Shown: positions 15,953 through 23,843 of the stretch, piece by piece
Position numbering within the stretch: the stretch's first letter is position 1
Layout of the letters: the number at the start of each line of letters is the position of its first letter
Program-made: the position numbers and the translations under genes
Origin: an uncultured beta proteobacterium
GTDB taxonomy: Bacteria; Pseudomonadota; Gammaproteobacteria; Burkholderiales; Rhodocyclaceae
Assembly (NCBI GenBank): GCA_903933395.1
Contig: CAIZKA010000392.1
Coordinates: 1-28,994, forward strand
Reading direction: 5' to 3'
DNA length: 28,994 nucleotides
Notes under the pieces: generated by a model
Databases searched by the model: none
What the model was told of the DNA's origin: nothing
What the model saw: the letters and a program-made list of their open reading frames with translations, nothing else

Positions 15953-17206
15953 TCAATGGCTGGCTCTTTCCGGATATTTTCTTGAAACATAGTCGTCAAC
16001 AATCTGACGGAATTCGGCGGCGATGTTGTCGCCGCGCAGCGTGACGACGCGTTCGCCATCGACATATACCGGCGCCACCGGCGCCTCGCCGGTACCCGGC
16101 AGCGAAATGCCGATGCTCGCATGCTTGCTCTCGCCGGGGCCGTTCACCACGCAGCCCATCACGGCCAGCGTCATGTTCTCGACGCCCACCCGTGCCAGGC
16201 GCCATTCCGGCATGCGCTCTCGCACATAATTCTGGATGTCCTGCGCCAGTTCCTGAAACACCGTGCTGGTGGTGCGCCCGCAACCCGGACAGGCCGCGAC
16301 CAACGGCGTGAAGGCGCGCAAGCCCATCGTTTGCAGAATTTCCTGGGCGACGATGACTTCGCGCGTGCGGTCGCCGTTCGGCTCCGGCGTCAGCGAGACG
16401 CGGATCGTGTCGCCGATGCCCTCCTGCAGCAGCACGCCGAGTGCCGCCGTGGAGGCAACGATGCCCTTGCTGCCCATGCCGGCCTCGGTCAGGCCCAGAT
16501 GCAGCGGGTAGTCGCAGCGCGCCGCGAGTTCGCGATAAATCGCGATGAGATCCTGCACGCCGGAAACCTTGCAGGAAAGAATGATGCGATCGCCGGCGAG
16601 CCCGAGTTCCTCGGCGCGGGCGGCGGATTCGAGCGCGGAAGTCACCATCGCCTCACGCATGATCTCAGTGGCATCCTTGGGTTCCGCACGCCTGGCATTT
16701 TCGTCCATGATGCGGGCCAGCAGGGCCTGATCGAGGCTGCCCCAGTTCACCCCGATGCGAATCGGCTTGTCGAAGCGGCAGGCGATTTCGATCAGTTGGG
16801 CGAACTGCTCGTCGCGCCGCGCACCCTTGCCGACATTGCCCGGATTGATGCGCAGCTTGGCCAGCGCCTCGGCGCATGCCGGATGCTCCGCCAGGAGCTT
16901 GTGGCCATTAAAATGGAAATCGCCGATCAAGGGCACGTCGATGTTCATTTGCGCCAGGCGTTCGCGAATCTTCGGCACGGCGGCAGCGGCCTCGCGAGTA
17001 TTGACCGTGATGCGCACCAGCTCGGAACCGGCGCGCGCCAATTGCGCCACCTGCATCGAGGTGCTGAAAACATCCTCGGTGTCGGTATTGGTCATCGACT
17101 GGATCACCACGGGTGATGCGGGCGCCGTACCGCCAACGCCGACTTTTCCTATCATGACGAGACGGCTGTGGCGCCGTACCGGCGAAACTCCAGGCATCGG
17201 GCTCAT
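15953..17206 (-). CDS. ispG: 4-hydroxy-3-methylbut-2-en-1-yl diphosphate synthase
   Basis: 417 aa. A TIM-barrel half carries the VVIQSMTNTDTED segment (33-45) and KLRINPGN (117-124). A C-terminal 4Fe-4S half carries the ligands C306 and C309 (ACPGCG) and C352 (GCVVNGPGE), with E359. It converts MEcPP to HMBPP in the non-mevalonate isoprenoid pathway. The ATG at 17206 overlaps the rodZ stop as ATGA. Its place between rodZ and hisS is conserved in proteobacteria. Confidence 0.98.
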   Translation of the reverse strand: MSPMPGVSPVRRHSRLVMIGKVGVGGTAPASPVVIQSMTNTDTEDVFSTSMQVAQLARAGSELVRITVNTREAAAAVPKIRERLAQMNIDVPLIGDFHFNGHKLLAEHPACAEALAKLRINPGNVGKGARRDEQFAQLIEIACRFDKPIRIGVNWGSLDQALLARIMDENARRAEPKDATEIMREAMVTSALESAARAEELGLAGDRIILSCKVSGVQDLIAIYRELAARCDYPLHLGLTEAGMGSKGIVASTAALGVLLQEGIGDTIRVSLTPEPNGDRTREVIVAQEILQTMGLRAFTPLVAACPGCGRTTSTVFQELAQDIQNYVRERMPEWRLARVGVENMTLAVMGCVVNGPGESKHASIGISLPGTGEAPVAPVYVDGERVVTLRGDNIAAEFRQIVDDYVSRKYPERASH

Positions 17207-18075
17207 TCCAGGTTGAACCGGGCGACCTCTTCACGAGTATGCGGCTTGAGATCGATACTGCGCTCGCCCATGAAGACACGGACAGCAGAGGCACGGCCGA
17301 TCCAGATCTGGAAGGGTGCCTTGCCGTCGACGTTCTGCCGCGTGCCCGCCGGATATTCGCCAACGAAGACGATCTTCTGCGTGGCATCGCGGATCTCGAT
17401 CCAGGAACGGTCATCGAATTCGACGCGCAAGCCGGCGTAGGGAGGTGCAGCGGATGTTTCGCCCGCAGCAACCGGAGGGCTCTCGGCAACCACTGCCGGC
17501 GCCGGTTGCACCACCGGAACGGTCGACGGAGCCGAAACTGTACCCGGAGCCACTGCGGCAGAACCGCCCGACACGTCGCGCAAAAGGCCTGGCAGCCTGC
17601 TGTCTGCCGGCAACGTGGCATACCAGTAGCCTCCCAGTGCCAGCAGCAGGAGCACTACGCCGATGACGATTAACCCGGGCGGCACGCGTTCGACGACTCC
17701 CGCCTCATCAGCCTCGCCCATATTGGTGGGCGGGCGCACATCCGTCTCGGCAACCGGTACCGCCGGCTCAAGCTGGGTCAGCAGGGGGGCGGCATCTAGC
17801 TTCAGAAACCTGGCGTAATTGCGGACCAAGCCGCGCACCGAGGTGGCGCCCGGCAGGCTGGCGTAATCGTCCCTCTCCAGCGCCTCGATCTGATGCGCAC
17901 TGAAACGGATTACCTGCACTACATCGGCAATCGACTGGCCGCGCGCCTCCCGCGCCCGACGCAGAACTGCGCCCGGCGTACTCGATTCGATCGCGACAAC
18001 AACTTCCGGCACGTCCGCCGGAAGCGCATCGCTTTGATCGGTCTCGAGCGGTTCAGCCACGGGCACTTCAGTCAT
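17203..18075 (-). CDS. rodZ: Cell-shape protein RodZ
   Basis: 290 aa. An N-terminal Xre-type helix-turn-helix (about 34-100: LRRAREARGQSIADV and a following SVRGLVRNYARFL) lies on the cytoplasmic side. One membrane helix (about 134-153), a Pro/Ala/Val-rich periplasmic linker and a C-terminal beta domain (DUF4115, about 205-290) follow. In E. coli RodZ ties MreB to the membrane. The ATG at 18075 is chosen for its AGGG site 5 bp upstream; it overlaps the end of pilW by 8 bp. A longer in-frame extension exists but is not RodZ-like. Confidence 0.93.
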   Translation of the reverse strand: MTEVPVAEPLETDQSDALPADVPEVVVAIESSTPGAVLRRAREARGQSIADVVQVIRFSAHQIEALERDDYASLPGATSVRGLVRNYARFLKLDAAPLLTQLEPAVPVAETDVRPPTNMGEADEAGVVERVPPGLIVIGVVLLLLALGGYWYATLPADSRLPGLLRDVSGGSAAVAPGTVSAPSTVPVVQPAPAVVAESPPVAAGETSAAPPYAGLRVEFDDRSWIEIRDATQKIVFVGEYPAGTRQNVDGKAPFQIWIGRASAVRVFMGERSIDLKPHTREEVARFNLE

Positions 18076-18856
18076 ATTTTCCCTGGGTGAGCATGCGTTG
18101 TTCCACCGACCCGGGAAAACGCCGGCGCAGCTGCGTCGCGTAGCGGGCCTCGGCCTCGCGGTTGCCCAGCTTGCGCTCGATGCGCACAATCATCCAGACG
18201 ACATCCGATGTGGGCTCCATCATTCTCTCGATATCCGCGGTCCATTGCCGTGCTTCCTTGAAGCGTCCCTGCTGGTAAGCGATATCCGCCAGTCCCATCA
18301 TCGCCTGCGCATTGCCAGGCGAAAGGCGCAATGCGGTCGACAGGTACTCTTCTGCCGCCTTGTCGTTCTTGACACGCATCGAACAAATGCCTGCATTGGT
18401 GTAGGGCTTGGTCGGCGTGGCGTACAGCGGGTTCTTCGCTGCAGCCAGGAAATAATTGATCGAAAGCTGCTCGCGACCGCTCTGACAGAGGAACCAGCCG
18501 TAGTTGTTGCTTATTTCGGGGTCCCCGGGGGCCAGACGCAGCGCTTTTTGAAAGTTGTCCTCGGCCAATTGCGTCTCGTTGAGCCCCATGTGCGTCAGGC
18601 CGAGCAGGTTGTAGGCCGGCGCGTAGTTCGAATCCGCCGCAAGCGCAATGCGCGCCTCTTCGAGTGCAACCGCCGAACGGCCATCGATCAGGTATAGCGA
18701 CCCGAGCTCGGTATGCACCTTGGCTCGTTGCTGCTGGTCGGTTGCTGCCGGCTGGGCCGAAACAGCTTGTTGCGCTCCCTGCCCGGAGCCGGACCCGGTC
18801 GCCGTGCAGCCTGCCAGCAGCAGGCCCGTCAGAATGATTACAGTTGTCTTGTTCAT
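18068..18856 (-). CDS. pilW: Type IV pilus biogenesis/stability lipoprotein PilW (PilF-like)
   Basis: 262 aa. A lipoprotein signal (MNKTTVIILTGLLLAGC, Cys at 17) is followed by about five to six TPR units (e.g. YAPAYNLLGLTHMGLNETQLA, here cut in two as YAPAYNLLGLTHMG and LNETQLA). This is the outer-membrane pilotin family that helps PilQ secretin assembly. Location between rlmN and rodZ is standard. The start overlaps the rlmN stop as ATGA. No other pilus gene is in the window, so pili are an inference from the family. Confidence 0.9.
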   Translation of the reverse strand: MNKTTVIILTGLLLAGCTATGSGSGQGAQQAVSAQPAATDQQQRAKVHTELGSLYLIDGRSAVALEEARIALAADSNYAPAYNLLGLTHMGLNETQLAEDNFQKALRLAPGDPEISNNYGWFLCQSGREQLSINYFLAAAKNPLYATPTKPYTNAGICSMRVKNDKAAEEYLSTALRLSPGNAQAMMGLADIAYQQGRFKEARQWTADIERMMEPTSDVVWMIVRIERKLGNREAEARYATQLRRRFPGSVEQRMLTQGKYD

Positions 18857-19986
18857 GGGTGCAGTTCGACTCCAGCAGAAGTATCAGCCGACCGGGCGGC
18901 CGCACCTGCGGCCCGCAGTACGCGCCGCGATTTGTCCTGCACCTTGCCGGCCAGTTGCCCGCAAGCGGCATCGATGTCGTCGCCGCGCGTCCTGCGCGTC
19001 GTGGTGACGATGCCGCCGTCAATCAGAATGGAAGCGAAGCGCCTGACCCGGTCGGCCGGCGAACGATGGAAGCCCGACGCCGGAAACGGATTGAACGGAA
19101 TCAGGTTGAACTTGCACGGAACATCCCGGACAAGATGCAGCAGTGCGCGTGCATCGGCGTCGCTGTCGTTGACACCATCCAGCATCACGTATTCGAAGGT
19201 GATGAAGTCGCGCGGGGCATGGACCAGATAGCGCTGGCATGCGGACATCAGTTCGGCGAGCGGATACTTGCGGTTGATCGGCACCAGCTTGTCGCGCAGG
19301 CCGTCGGTTGGGGCATGCAGCGATACCGCCAGGGCCACGGGGCAGGCCTGCGCCAATCGGTCCATGGCCGGCACAATACCCGAGGTGGATACCGTGACGC
19401 GCCGCCGCGAAAGACCATAGGCATTGTCATCGAGCATCAGGCGCAGCGCCGGGAACAGATTGTCGAAGTTGGCCAGGGGCTCGCCCATGCCCATCAGCAC
19501 CACATTGCTGATGATCCGCTCGCCAGCCTTGCCGGGCGGCAGGTCCTGTTCCAGCGCACGATTGGCCTGCCATAGCTGGCCGATAATCTCGGCCGTACTC
19601 AGGTTGCGGTTGAAGCCCTGGCGGCCGGTCGAGCAAAACGCGCACTCCAGCGCGCAGCCGGCCTGTGACGAAATGCACAGCGTGCCGCGATCATCCTCGG
19701 GGATGAAAACCGTTTCCACCGCGTTGCGGTTGCCGACATCGAACAGGAACTTGCGAGTGCCGTCGTCCGAAAGCTTGTCGCTGATAGTCGGCGCCGGCGA
19801 CACGGTGGCCATCGCCAGCAACTTCTCGCGCAGCGACTTGGCGATGTCGGTCATCGCATTGAAGTCTCCCTCCCCGCGTTGATGCATCCAGCGCAGCACC
19901 TGGCGCGCACGGAAGGGCTTTTCGCCCTGCTGCGCAAACCAGGCTGTCAGGCCTTCGGCATCAAAATCGAGGAGGTTGACGGTCAT
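18853..19986 (-). CDS. rlmN: Dual-specificity 23S rRNA/tRNA adenine-C2 methyltransferase RlmN
   Basis: 377 aa. A radical-SAM enzyme with the 4Fe-4S ligands C111, C115 and C118 (CALECAFC), the GMGEPL SAM-binding block (166-171) and the C-terminal catalytic Cys342 in RGDDIDAACGQLA. It methylates A2503 of 23S rRNA and A37 of some tRNAs. ATG at 19986 follows the ndk stop by 7 bp, so the two are co-transcribed. After the catalytic Cys the protein has a short basic, alanine-rich tail. Confidence 0.98.
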   Translation of the reverse strand: MTVNLLDFDAEGLTAWFAQQGEKPFRARQVLRWMHQRGEGDFNAMTDIAKSLREKLLAMATVSPAPTISDKLSDDGTRKFLFDVGNRNAVETVFIPEDDRGTLCISSQAGCALECAFCSTGRQGFNRNLSTAEIIGQLWQANRALEQDLPPGKAGERIISNVVLMGMGEPLANFDNLFPALRLMLDDNAYGLSRRRVTVSTSGIVPAMDRLAQACPVALAVSLHAPTDGLRDKLVPINRKYPLAELMSACQRYLVHAPRDFITFEYVMLDGVNDSDADARALLHLVRDVPCKFNLIPFNPFPASGFHRSPADRVRRFASILIDGGIVTTTRRTRGDDIDAACGQLAGKVQDKSRRVLRAAGAAARSADTSAGVELHP

Positions 19987-19993
19987 TGCAACA

Positions 19994-20431
19994 TCAGCGC
20001 GCGTAGACGTTCAGCGCAGGGAAGAAATAGGCGATCTCGGCCGCCGCGGTTTCGGCCGCGTCAGAACCATGCACGGCGTTGGCATCGATGCTGTCGGCGA
20101 AATCGGCGCGGATAGTGCCGGCAGCCGCCTTCTTCGGATCGGTGGCGCCCATCAGTTCGCGGTTCTTGGCAATCGCGCCTTCGCCTTCCAGCACCTGAAC
20201 CATCACCGGACCCGAAATCATGAACTCGACCAGATCCTTGAAGAAGGGACGCTCCTTGTGCACGGCATAGAAACCCTCCGCATCCTTGCGCGAAAGGTGA
20301 ATCATGCGAGATGCAGCAATCTTGAGACCATTGGTCTCGAAGCGGGAATAAATCTTGCCGATCACGTTCTTTGCAACTGCGTCGGGTTTGATGATCGACA
20401 GGGTGCGCTCAGTTGTCACATTTGCAGCCAT
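19994..20431 (-). CDS. ndk: Nucleoside diphosphate kinase
   Basis: 145 aa. It contains the TLSIIKPDAV opening and the active site NAVHGSD with the phospho-accepting H121. It balances NTP and dNTP pools by phosphate transfer from ATP. Apparently the first gene of the ndk-to-der run: upstream lies 162 bp of non-coding sequence that is markedly AT-rich at about 20455-20505. GGAGAAAG is the ribosome-binding site. Confidence 0.98.
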   Translation of the reverse strand: MAANVTTERTLSIIKPDAVAKNVIGKIYSRFETNGLKIAASRMIHLSRKDAEGFYAVHKERPFFKDLVEFMISGPVMVQVLEGEGAIAKNRELMGATDPKKAAAGTIRADFADSIDANAVHGSDAAETAAAEIAYFFPALNVYAR

Positions 20432-20545
20432 TACTTTCTCCAGAACAGGTTGAATTTCAAGTATTAATCAGATAAATAGCTAACTTGATATTTTAGCTCA
20501 GTTTCTTGGCCCAAAACGGGCCGGCGCGGTCGGTCGCCGACAAAT
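20432..20545 (-). promoter_or_regulatory. Upstream region of ndk, likely to contain the operon promoter
   Basis: A gene-free stretch with an AT-rich core at about 20455-20505 in otherwise GC-rich DNA. Minus-strand TAAAAT (20490-20495) and TAATAC (20461-20466) could be -10 boxes, but no well-spaced -35 is visible for either, so no precise promoter is claimed. Confidence 0.4.
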
Positions 20546-20576
20546 GACAAAGGCCCGGCATTGCCGGGCCTTTGTC
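20546..20576. terminator. Strong hairpin terminator after dctM
   Basis: A perfect 14-bp stem, GACAAAGGCCCGGC (20546-20559) with its complement (20563-20576), and the loop ATT. It lies 17 bp past the dctM stop and is followed on the minus strand by ATTTGTCGG, a weak U tract. It insulates the dct operon from the ndk operon. Confidence 0.85.
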
Positions 20577-20593
20577 GCTGACGCTGGGAAACG

Positions 20594-21877
20594 CTACATC
20601 ATGCCGAGGTACTTCGGGAACCAGATCGACAGGCCGGGCCAGTAAGTTACCACTACCAGGAAGCCCAGCATCGACAACAGCCAAGGCCAGACCGCGACGG
20701 TCAGTTCGGTAATCCCCATCTTGGTAATACCCGACGCTACATAGAGGTTGAGGCCGACCGGTGGATGGCACATGCCGACTTCCATATTCACCACCATGAT
20801 GATGCCAAAGTGCACCGGATCGATGCCTAGCTTCATGGCCACCGGGAACAATATCGGCGCGAAGATCAATACGATCGACGAGGGTTCCATGAAGTTGCCG
20901 GCCAGCAGCAGGATGATGTTGCAGGCGAGCAGGAAGGTGATCATGCCCAGACCGTGACCCAGCATCCAGTCCGCCAGCGCCTGCGGGATGTTCTCGTTGG
21001 TCATGATGAAAGAGAACAGCACCGCATTGGTGATGATGTAGAGCAGCATCGCCGACATGTTGGCCGAGTTTAGCAGTACGCGCGGCACATCCTTCATGCC
21101 GAGATCCTTGTACACAAAGACCGCGACGAAGAAGGCATAGACCGCACTCATCGCCGCAGCTTCGGTCGGCGTGAACATGCCGCTGTAGATACCGCCCATG
21201 ACGATCAGGATCAGCAGCAGACCCCAGATCGACTCACGAAAGGCCTTCAGGCGCTCTGTGAAAGTGGCCTTGGGCAGACGCGGATAGTTGAACTTTTTCG
21301 CCCGATAATAGGTCACCCCGCCCAATACGCAAGCCAAGGCGATTCCCGGTACGACCCCCGCCATGAACAAGGCGCCGACCGAGGTATTGGTCGCCACCGA
21401 GTACATCACCATCACGATCGAGGGCGGAATCAGGATGCCCAGCGCCCCCGAGGTGGTAATGACACCCGCACCGAACTTGTTGGGGAAACCTGCCTTGACC
21501 ATCGCCGGCAGCAGGATCGAACCGATCGCCACCACGGTTGCCGGAGACGATCCCGAAATCGCCGCAAACAAGGCGCAGGCCAGCACGCCGGACAGACCGA
21601 GACCACCGTACCAGTGGCCGACCATCGACGAGGCGAATCGGATCATACGTTTCGCCACCCCGCCGTGGGTCAGGAAGTTGCCGGCGAGAATGAAAAACGG
21701 GATGGCCATGATCTCGAACTTCTCGATGCCGGTGAACAGCTTCAGCGCGACGGATTCCAGCGGTACCTGCGTAAAAAGGAACAGGAAACTGAGTACGGTC
21801 AGGCCAAGGGAAATCGAGATTGGCATCCCGGTCAGCATGAGGACCAGCAGCAGGGAAAAGACGATGGCAGCATTCAT
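20594..21877 (-). CDS. dctM: TRAP dicarboxylate transporter, large permease subunit DctM
   Basis: 427 aa, about twelve hydrophobic helices throughout. It contains the TRAP-M blocks AISGSSPATVVAIGS and the GILIPPSIVMVMYS and MFTPTEAAAM segments, typical of the family. It is the channel subunit that moves substrate with Na+ or H+. ATG at 21877 overlaps the dctQ stop as ATGA, implying coupled translation with its small partner. It is the last gene of the dctPQM operon. Confidence 0.96.
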   Translation of the reverse strand: MNAAIVFSLLLVLMLTGMPISISLGLTVLSFLFLFTQVPLESVALKLFTGIEKFEIMAIPFFILAGNFLTHGGVAKRMIRFASSMVGHWYGGLGLSGVLACALFAAISGSSPATVVAIGSILLPAMVKAGFPNKFGAGVITTSGALGILIPPSIVMVMYSVATNTSVGALFMAGVVPGIALACVLGGVTYYRAKKFNYPRLPKATFTERLKAFRESIWGLLLILIVMGGIYSGMFTPTEAAAMSAVYAFFVAVFVYKDLGMKDVPRVLLNSANMSAMLLYIITNAVLFSFIMTNENIPQALADWMLGHGLGMITFLLACNIILLLAGNFMEPSSIVLIFAPILFPVAMKLGIDPVHFGIIMVVNMEVGMCHPPVGLNLYVASGITKMGITELTVAVWPWLLSMLGFLVVVTYWPGLSIWFPKYLGMM

Positions 21878-22590
21878 TTCGGTTCTCCTCCCTTGTTCTT
21901 CTGATCTCGCTCAGCACCGATCATCGGATGCCCAGGATCAAGGTCGTGCGCATGCAGGTTGTCGTCCATCGCGTACACATCCACTTCAACCGGGAGTGGC
22001 TCCACGTCATCGAGGCCGTCGACGTGTCCGTGGTCGTGGTGGGGCAGGTCGCCGGTTTTGATGAATCCAACCAGAACCTGCAAGAAGCGGAAGCACATCA
22101 GGCTGGTGCCGAGCGGAATCGCCGAGTAGACAATCCAGGTCGGCCATTCGAGGTCGGGCGTGGTCGGGCCTTCGGGAACATCACCGAAAGGACTGCCGGT
22201 CAAGTTCAGAAATGCCCAGTGCGCGCCGTTCTCCCAGACAAAGTGGGCTCCCAGCGTCCCGACGATTCCGGTGAAGGTTGCTCCGGCGAGCAGGCCGAAG
22301 ATGATGAACTTGCGGCGCATCTTGTCATTGAGCCGGTTGATCAGCACATCGACCCCGACGTGGATGCCGGTACGCACGCCGTAAGCGGCGCCAAACTTGG
22401 CCATCCAGACGAACATGATGATGGTCAGTTCCTGCGCCCAACTGAGGTTAATGGTCAGCAGCCAGTCCTGCAGACCGGGAATGCTCGCGCTGGCAGCGTA
22501 GCGATGAACCACGGCGACGAAAATGATCAGTGTCGCAGCGGCCATGAGGAAGGTAATTATCCATTCCTCAAGGTGATCAAGGTATTTCAT
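21874..22590 (-). CDS. dctQ: TRAP dicarboxylate transporter, small permease subunit DctQ with His/Asp-rich tail
   Basis: 238 aa from the ATG at 22590 (GGAG 8 bp upstream). Four hydrophobic helices (about 11-30, 50-70, 93-115, 152-176) and the GVRTGIHVGVDVLINRL block identify DctQ. The protein is longer than a typical small subunit: after the last helix a polar tail of about 60 residues (180-238) has seven His and many Asp/Glu, starting HHDHGH at 184-189. A loop at about 130-150 is also extended. A longer in-frame opening upstream runs into the intercistronic hairpins and is rejected. Confidence 0.93.
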   Translation of the reverse strand: MKYLDHLEEWIITFLMAAATLIIFVAVVHRYAASASIPGLQDWLLTINLSWAQELTIIMFVWMAKFGAAYGVRTGIHVGVDVLINRLNDKMRRKFIIFGLLAGATFTGIVGTLGAHFVWENGAHWAFLNLTGSPFGDVPEGPTTPDLEWPTWIVYSAIPLGTSLMCFRFLQVLVGFIKTGDLPHHDHGHVDGLDDVEPLPVEVDVYAMDDNLHAHDLDPGHPMIGAERDQKNKGGEPK

Positions 22591-22633
22591 GAAAGGAACT
22601 CCCCCGGTCGGCGGCACGTCTGTTGGGCGACAT

Positions 22634-22675
22634 GCCACGTGGAAAGTGGCCGCCGACGCAATGTCGCGTCGGCGG
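22634..22675 (-). promoter_or_regulatory. Tandem hairpins between dctP and dctQ
   Basis: A perfect 10-bp stem, CCGCCGACGC (22650-22659) with GCGTCGGCGG (22666-22675), has a 6-nt loop. It lies 15 bp after dctP, and beside it is a 5-bp stem GCCAC/GTGGC (22634-22650, sharing one base). No U tract follows, so it is more likely an RNA-stability or partial attenuation element than a terminator. Such elements between binding-protein and permease genes are known to keep the binding protein in excess. Confidence 0.65.
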
Positions 22676-22690
22676 AGGTTGCGCAACGCC

Positions 22691-23695
22691 TTACAGCGTA
22701 GTCGGATCGAAACCGGTTTCTTTGTAGATGGACTGCAGCAGGTCCTTGCCGACACGGTCGGCCATCTTGACGTGCACCGGCGCCATGGCCTTCTTGAAAG
22801 CGAACTTCTCTTCCTTGGTCGGCGCATAGACAGTTGTCTTGCCGCTCTTCTTCACGCCTTCAAGCGCCATGTCGTTTTCTTCCTGGGCAATCTTGTTGGC
22901 GTAGACCGTGGACTCCTTCATGGCCTGCTCGAGTTGGCCGCGAACATCAGCCGGCAAACCCTCCCAGAACTTCTTGTTGACGATGACCGCGTAGCCGAGA
23001 TAGCCGTGATTGGTCAGGGTCAGATGCTTCTGCACTTCATGCATCTTCTGCGTGAAAAGGTTCGAGATCGGATTCTCGGTCCCATCAACAACGCCGGTCT
23101 GCAGCGCCTGGTACACCTCGGAGAATGCCATCACCTGCGGCAGGCCGCCGACCGAGCGGATCTGCTCTTCGAGCACTTTCGACGACTGGATGCGCATCTT
23201 CTTGCCCTTGAGGTCGGCCGGCGTCTTTATCGGCGTATTGGCCGAAAAAGACTTGAAACCGTTGTCCCAGAAGGCCAGGCCCTTGATGCCCTTGGGCTCC
23301 AGCTTGGCCAGCATGGATGCACCGATCGGTCCCTGCGTAATCTTGTGCAGATCGGCGGTGTCGTCGAAGATGTAGGGGAAATCGAAAGCCTCGAATTCCT
23401 TGACGCCCAACGGGCCGAACTTCGCCAGCGACGGCGCCAGCATCTGCACGGCACCCAGTTGCAGCGCCTCCATCTCTTCCTTGTCCTTGTAAAGGGCGCT
23501 GTTGGCATAGACCTCGACCTTGGCCTTGCCCTTGGTCAGTTCCGCCGCCTTCTTGGCGAAGAACTCCGCTGCCTTGCCTTTGGGCGTGTCAACTGCCACC
23601 ACGTGACTGAACTTGATCACGATCGGCGCCTGCGCCAAGGCCACCAACGAGAACGTCGCGGCGACCAGGCCGACGAGTGCTGTACGAATCTTCAT
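22691..23695 (-). CDS. dctP: TRAP transporter periplasmic C4-dicarboxylate-binding protein DctP
   Basis: 334 aa. A Sec signal peptide (MKIRTALVGLVAATFSLVA) ends ALAQA before PIVIKFSHVV. The mature part closely matches remembered Rhodobacter capsulatus DctP in blocks such as LQLGAVQMLAPSLAKFGPLG, LAFWDNGFK, MRIQSSKV (with the carboxylate-binding Arg of the family) and MAFSEVYQALQTGVVDGTEN. That supports malate, succinate and fumarate as substrates. The ATG at 23695 has AGGAGGAG upstream, a very strong ribosome-binding site that fits a highly made binding protein. It is the first gene of dctPQM and divergent from dctS. Confidence 0.95.
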   Translation of the reverse strand: MKIRTALVGLVAATFSLVALAQAPIVIKFSHVVAVDTPKGKAAEFFAKKAAELTKGKAKVEVYANSALYKDKEEMEALQLGAVQMLAPSLAKFGPLGVKEFEAFDFPYIFDDTADLHKITQGPIGASMLAKLEPKGIKGLAFWDNGFKSFSANTPIKTPADLKGKKMRIQSSKVLEEQIRSVGGLPQVMAFSEVYQALQTGVVDGTENPISNLFTQKMHEVQKHLTLTNHGYLGYAVIVNKKFWEGLPADVRGQLEQAMKESTVYANKIAQEENDMALEGVKKSGKTTVYAPTKEEKFAFKKAMAPVHVKMADRVGKDLLQSIYKETGFDPTTL

Positions 23696-23843
23696 TTTTG
23701 CTCCTCCTGGATTATGTTGTGCATTCAAGGCTACCACTACTCATGTTGAGCTGGCGCGAATTTTCCGCTCATGCCCCGGCCTTGACCATTGTGGATTTCC
23801 GCAAACCTCCGCCGGACGCCGTCAGGCACGATAACATCGACAT
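23696..23843. promoter_or_regulatory. Divergent dctP/dctS control region with TTTCCGC repeats
   Basis: 148 bp hold both promoters. Two direct copies of TTTCCGC (23762-23768 and 23796-23802) are 34 bp apart, about three helical turns, and are candidate DctR sites. No convincing sigma-70 -35/-10 pair stands out for either gene, which fits activator-dependent promoters. Confidence 0.4.

Noticed and set aside
14648..15985. 445-codon open frame opposite hisS
   Set aside because: Same reason: it mirrors the full hisS gene and has no recognisable protein features.
23751..23769. Possible sigma-54 promoter TGGCGC...CGC ahead of dctS
   Set aside because: The distance between the GG and GC elements is 2 bp too long, and DctR is a FixJ-type regulator, not a sigma-54 activator like DctD.
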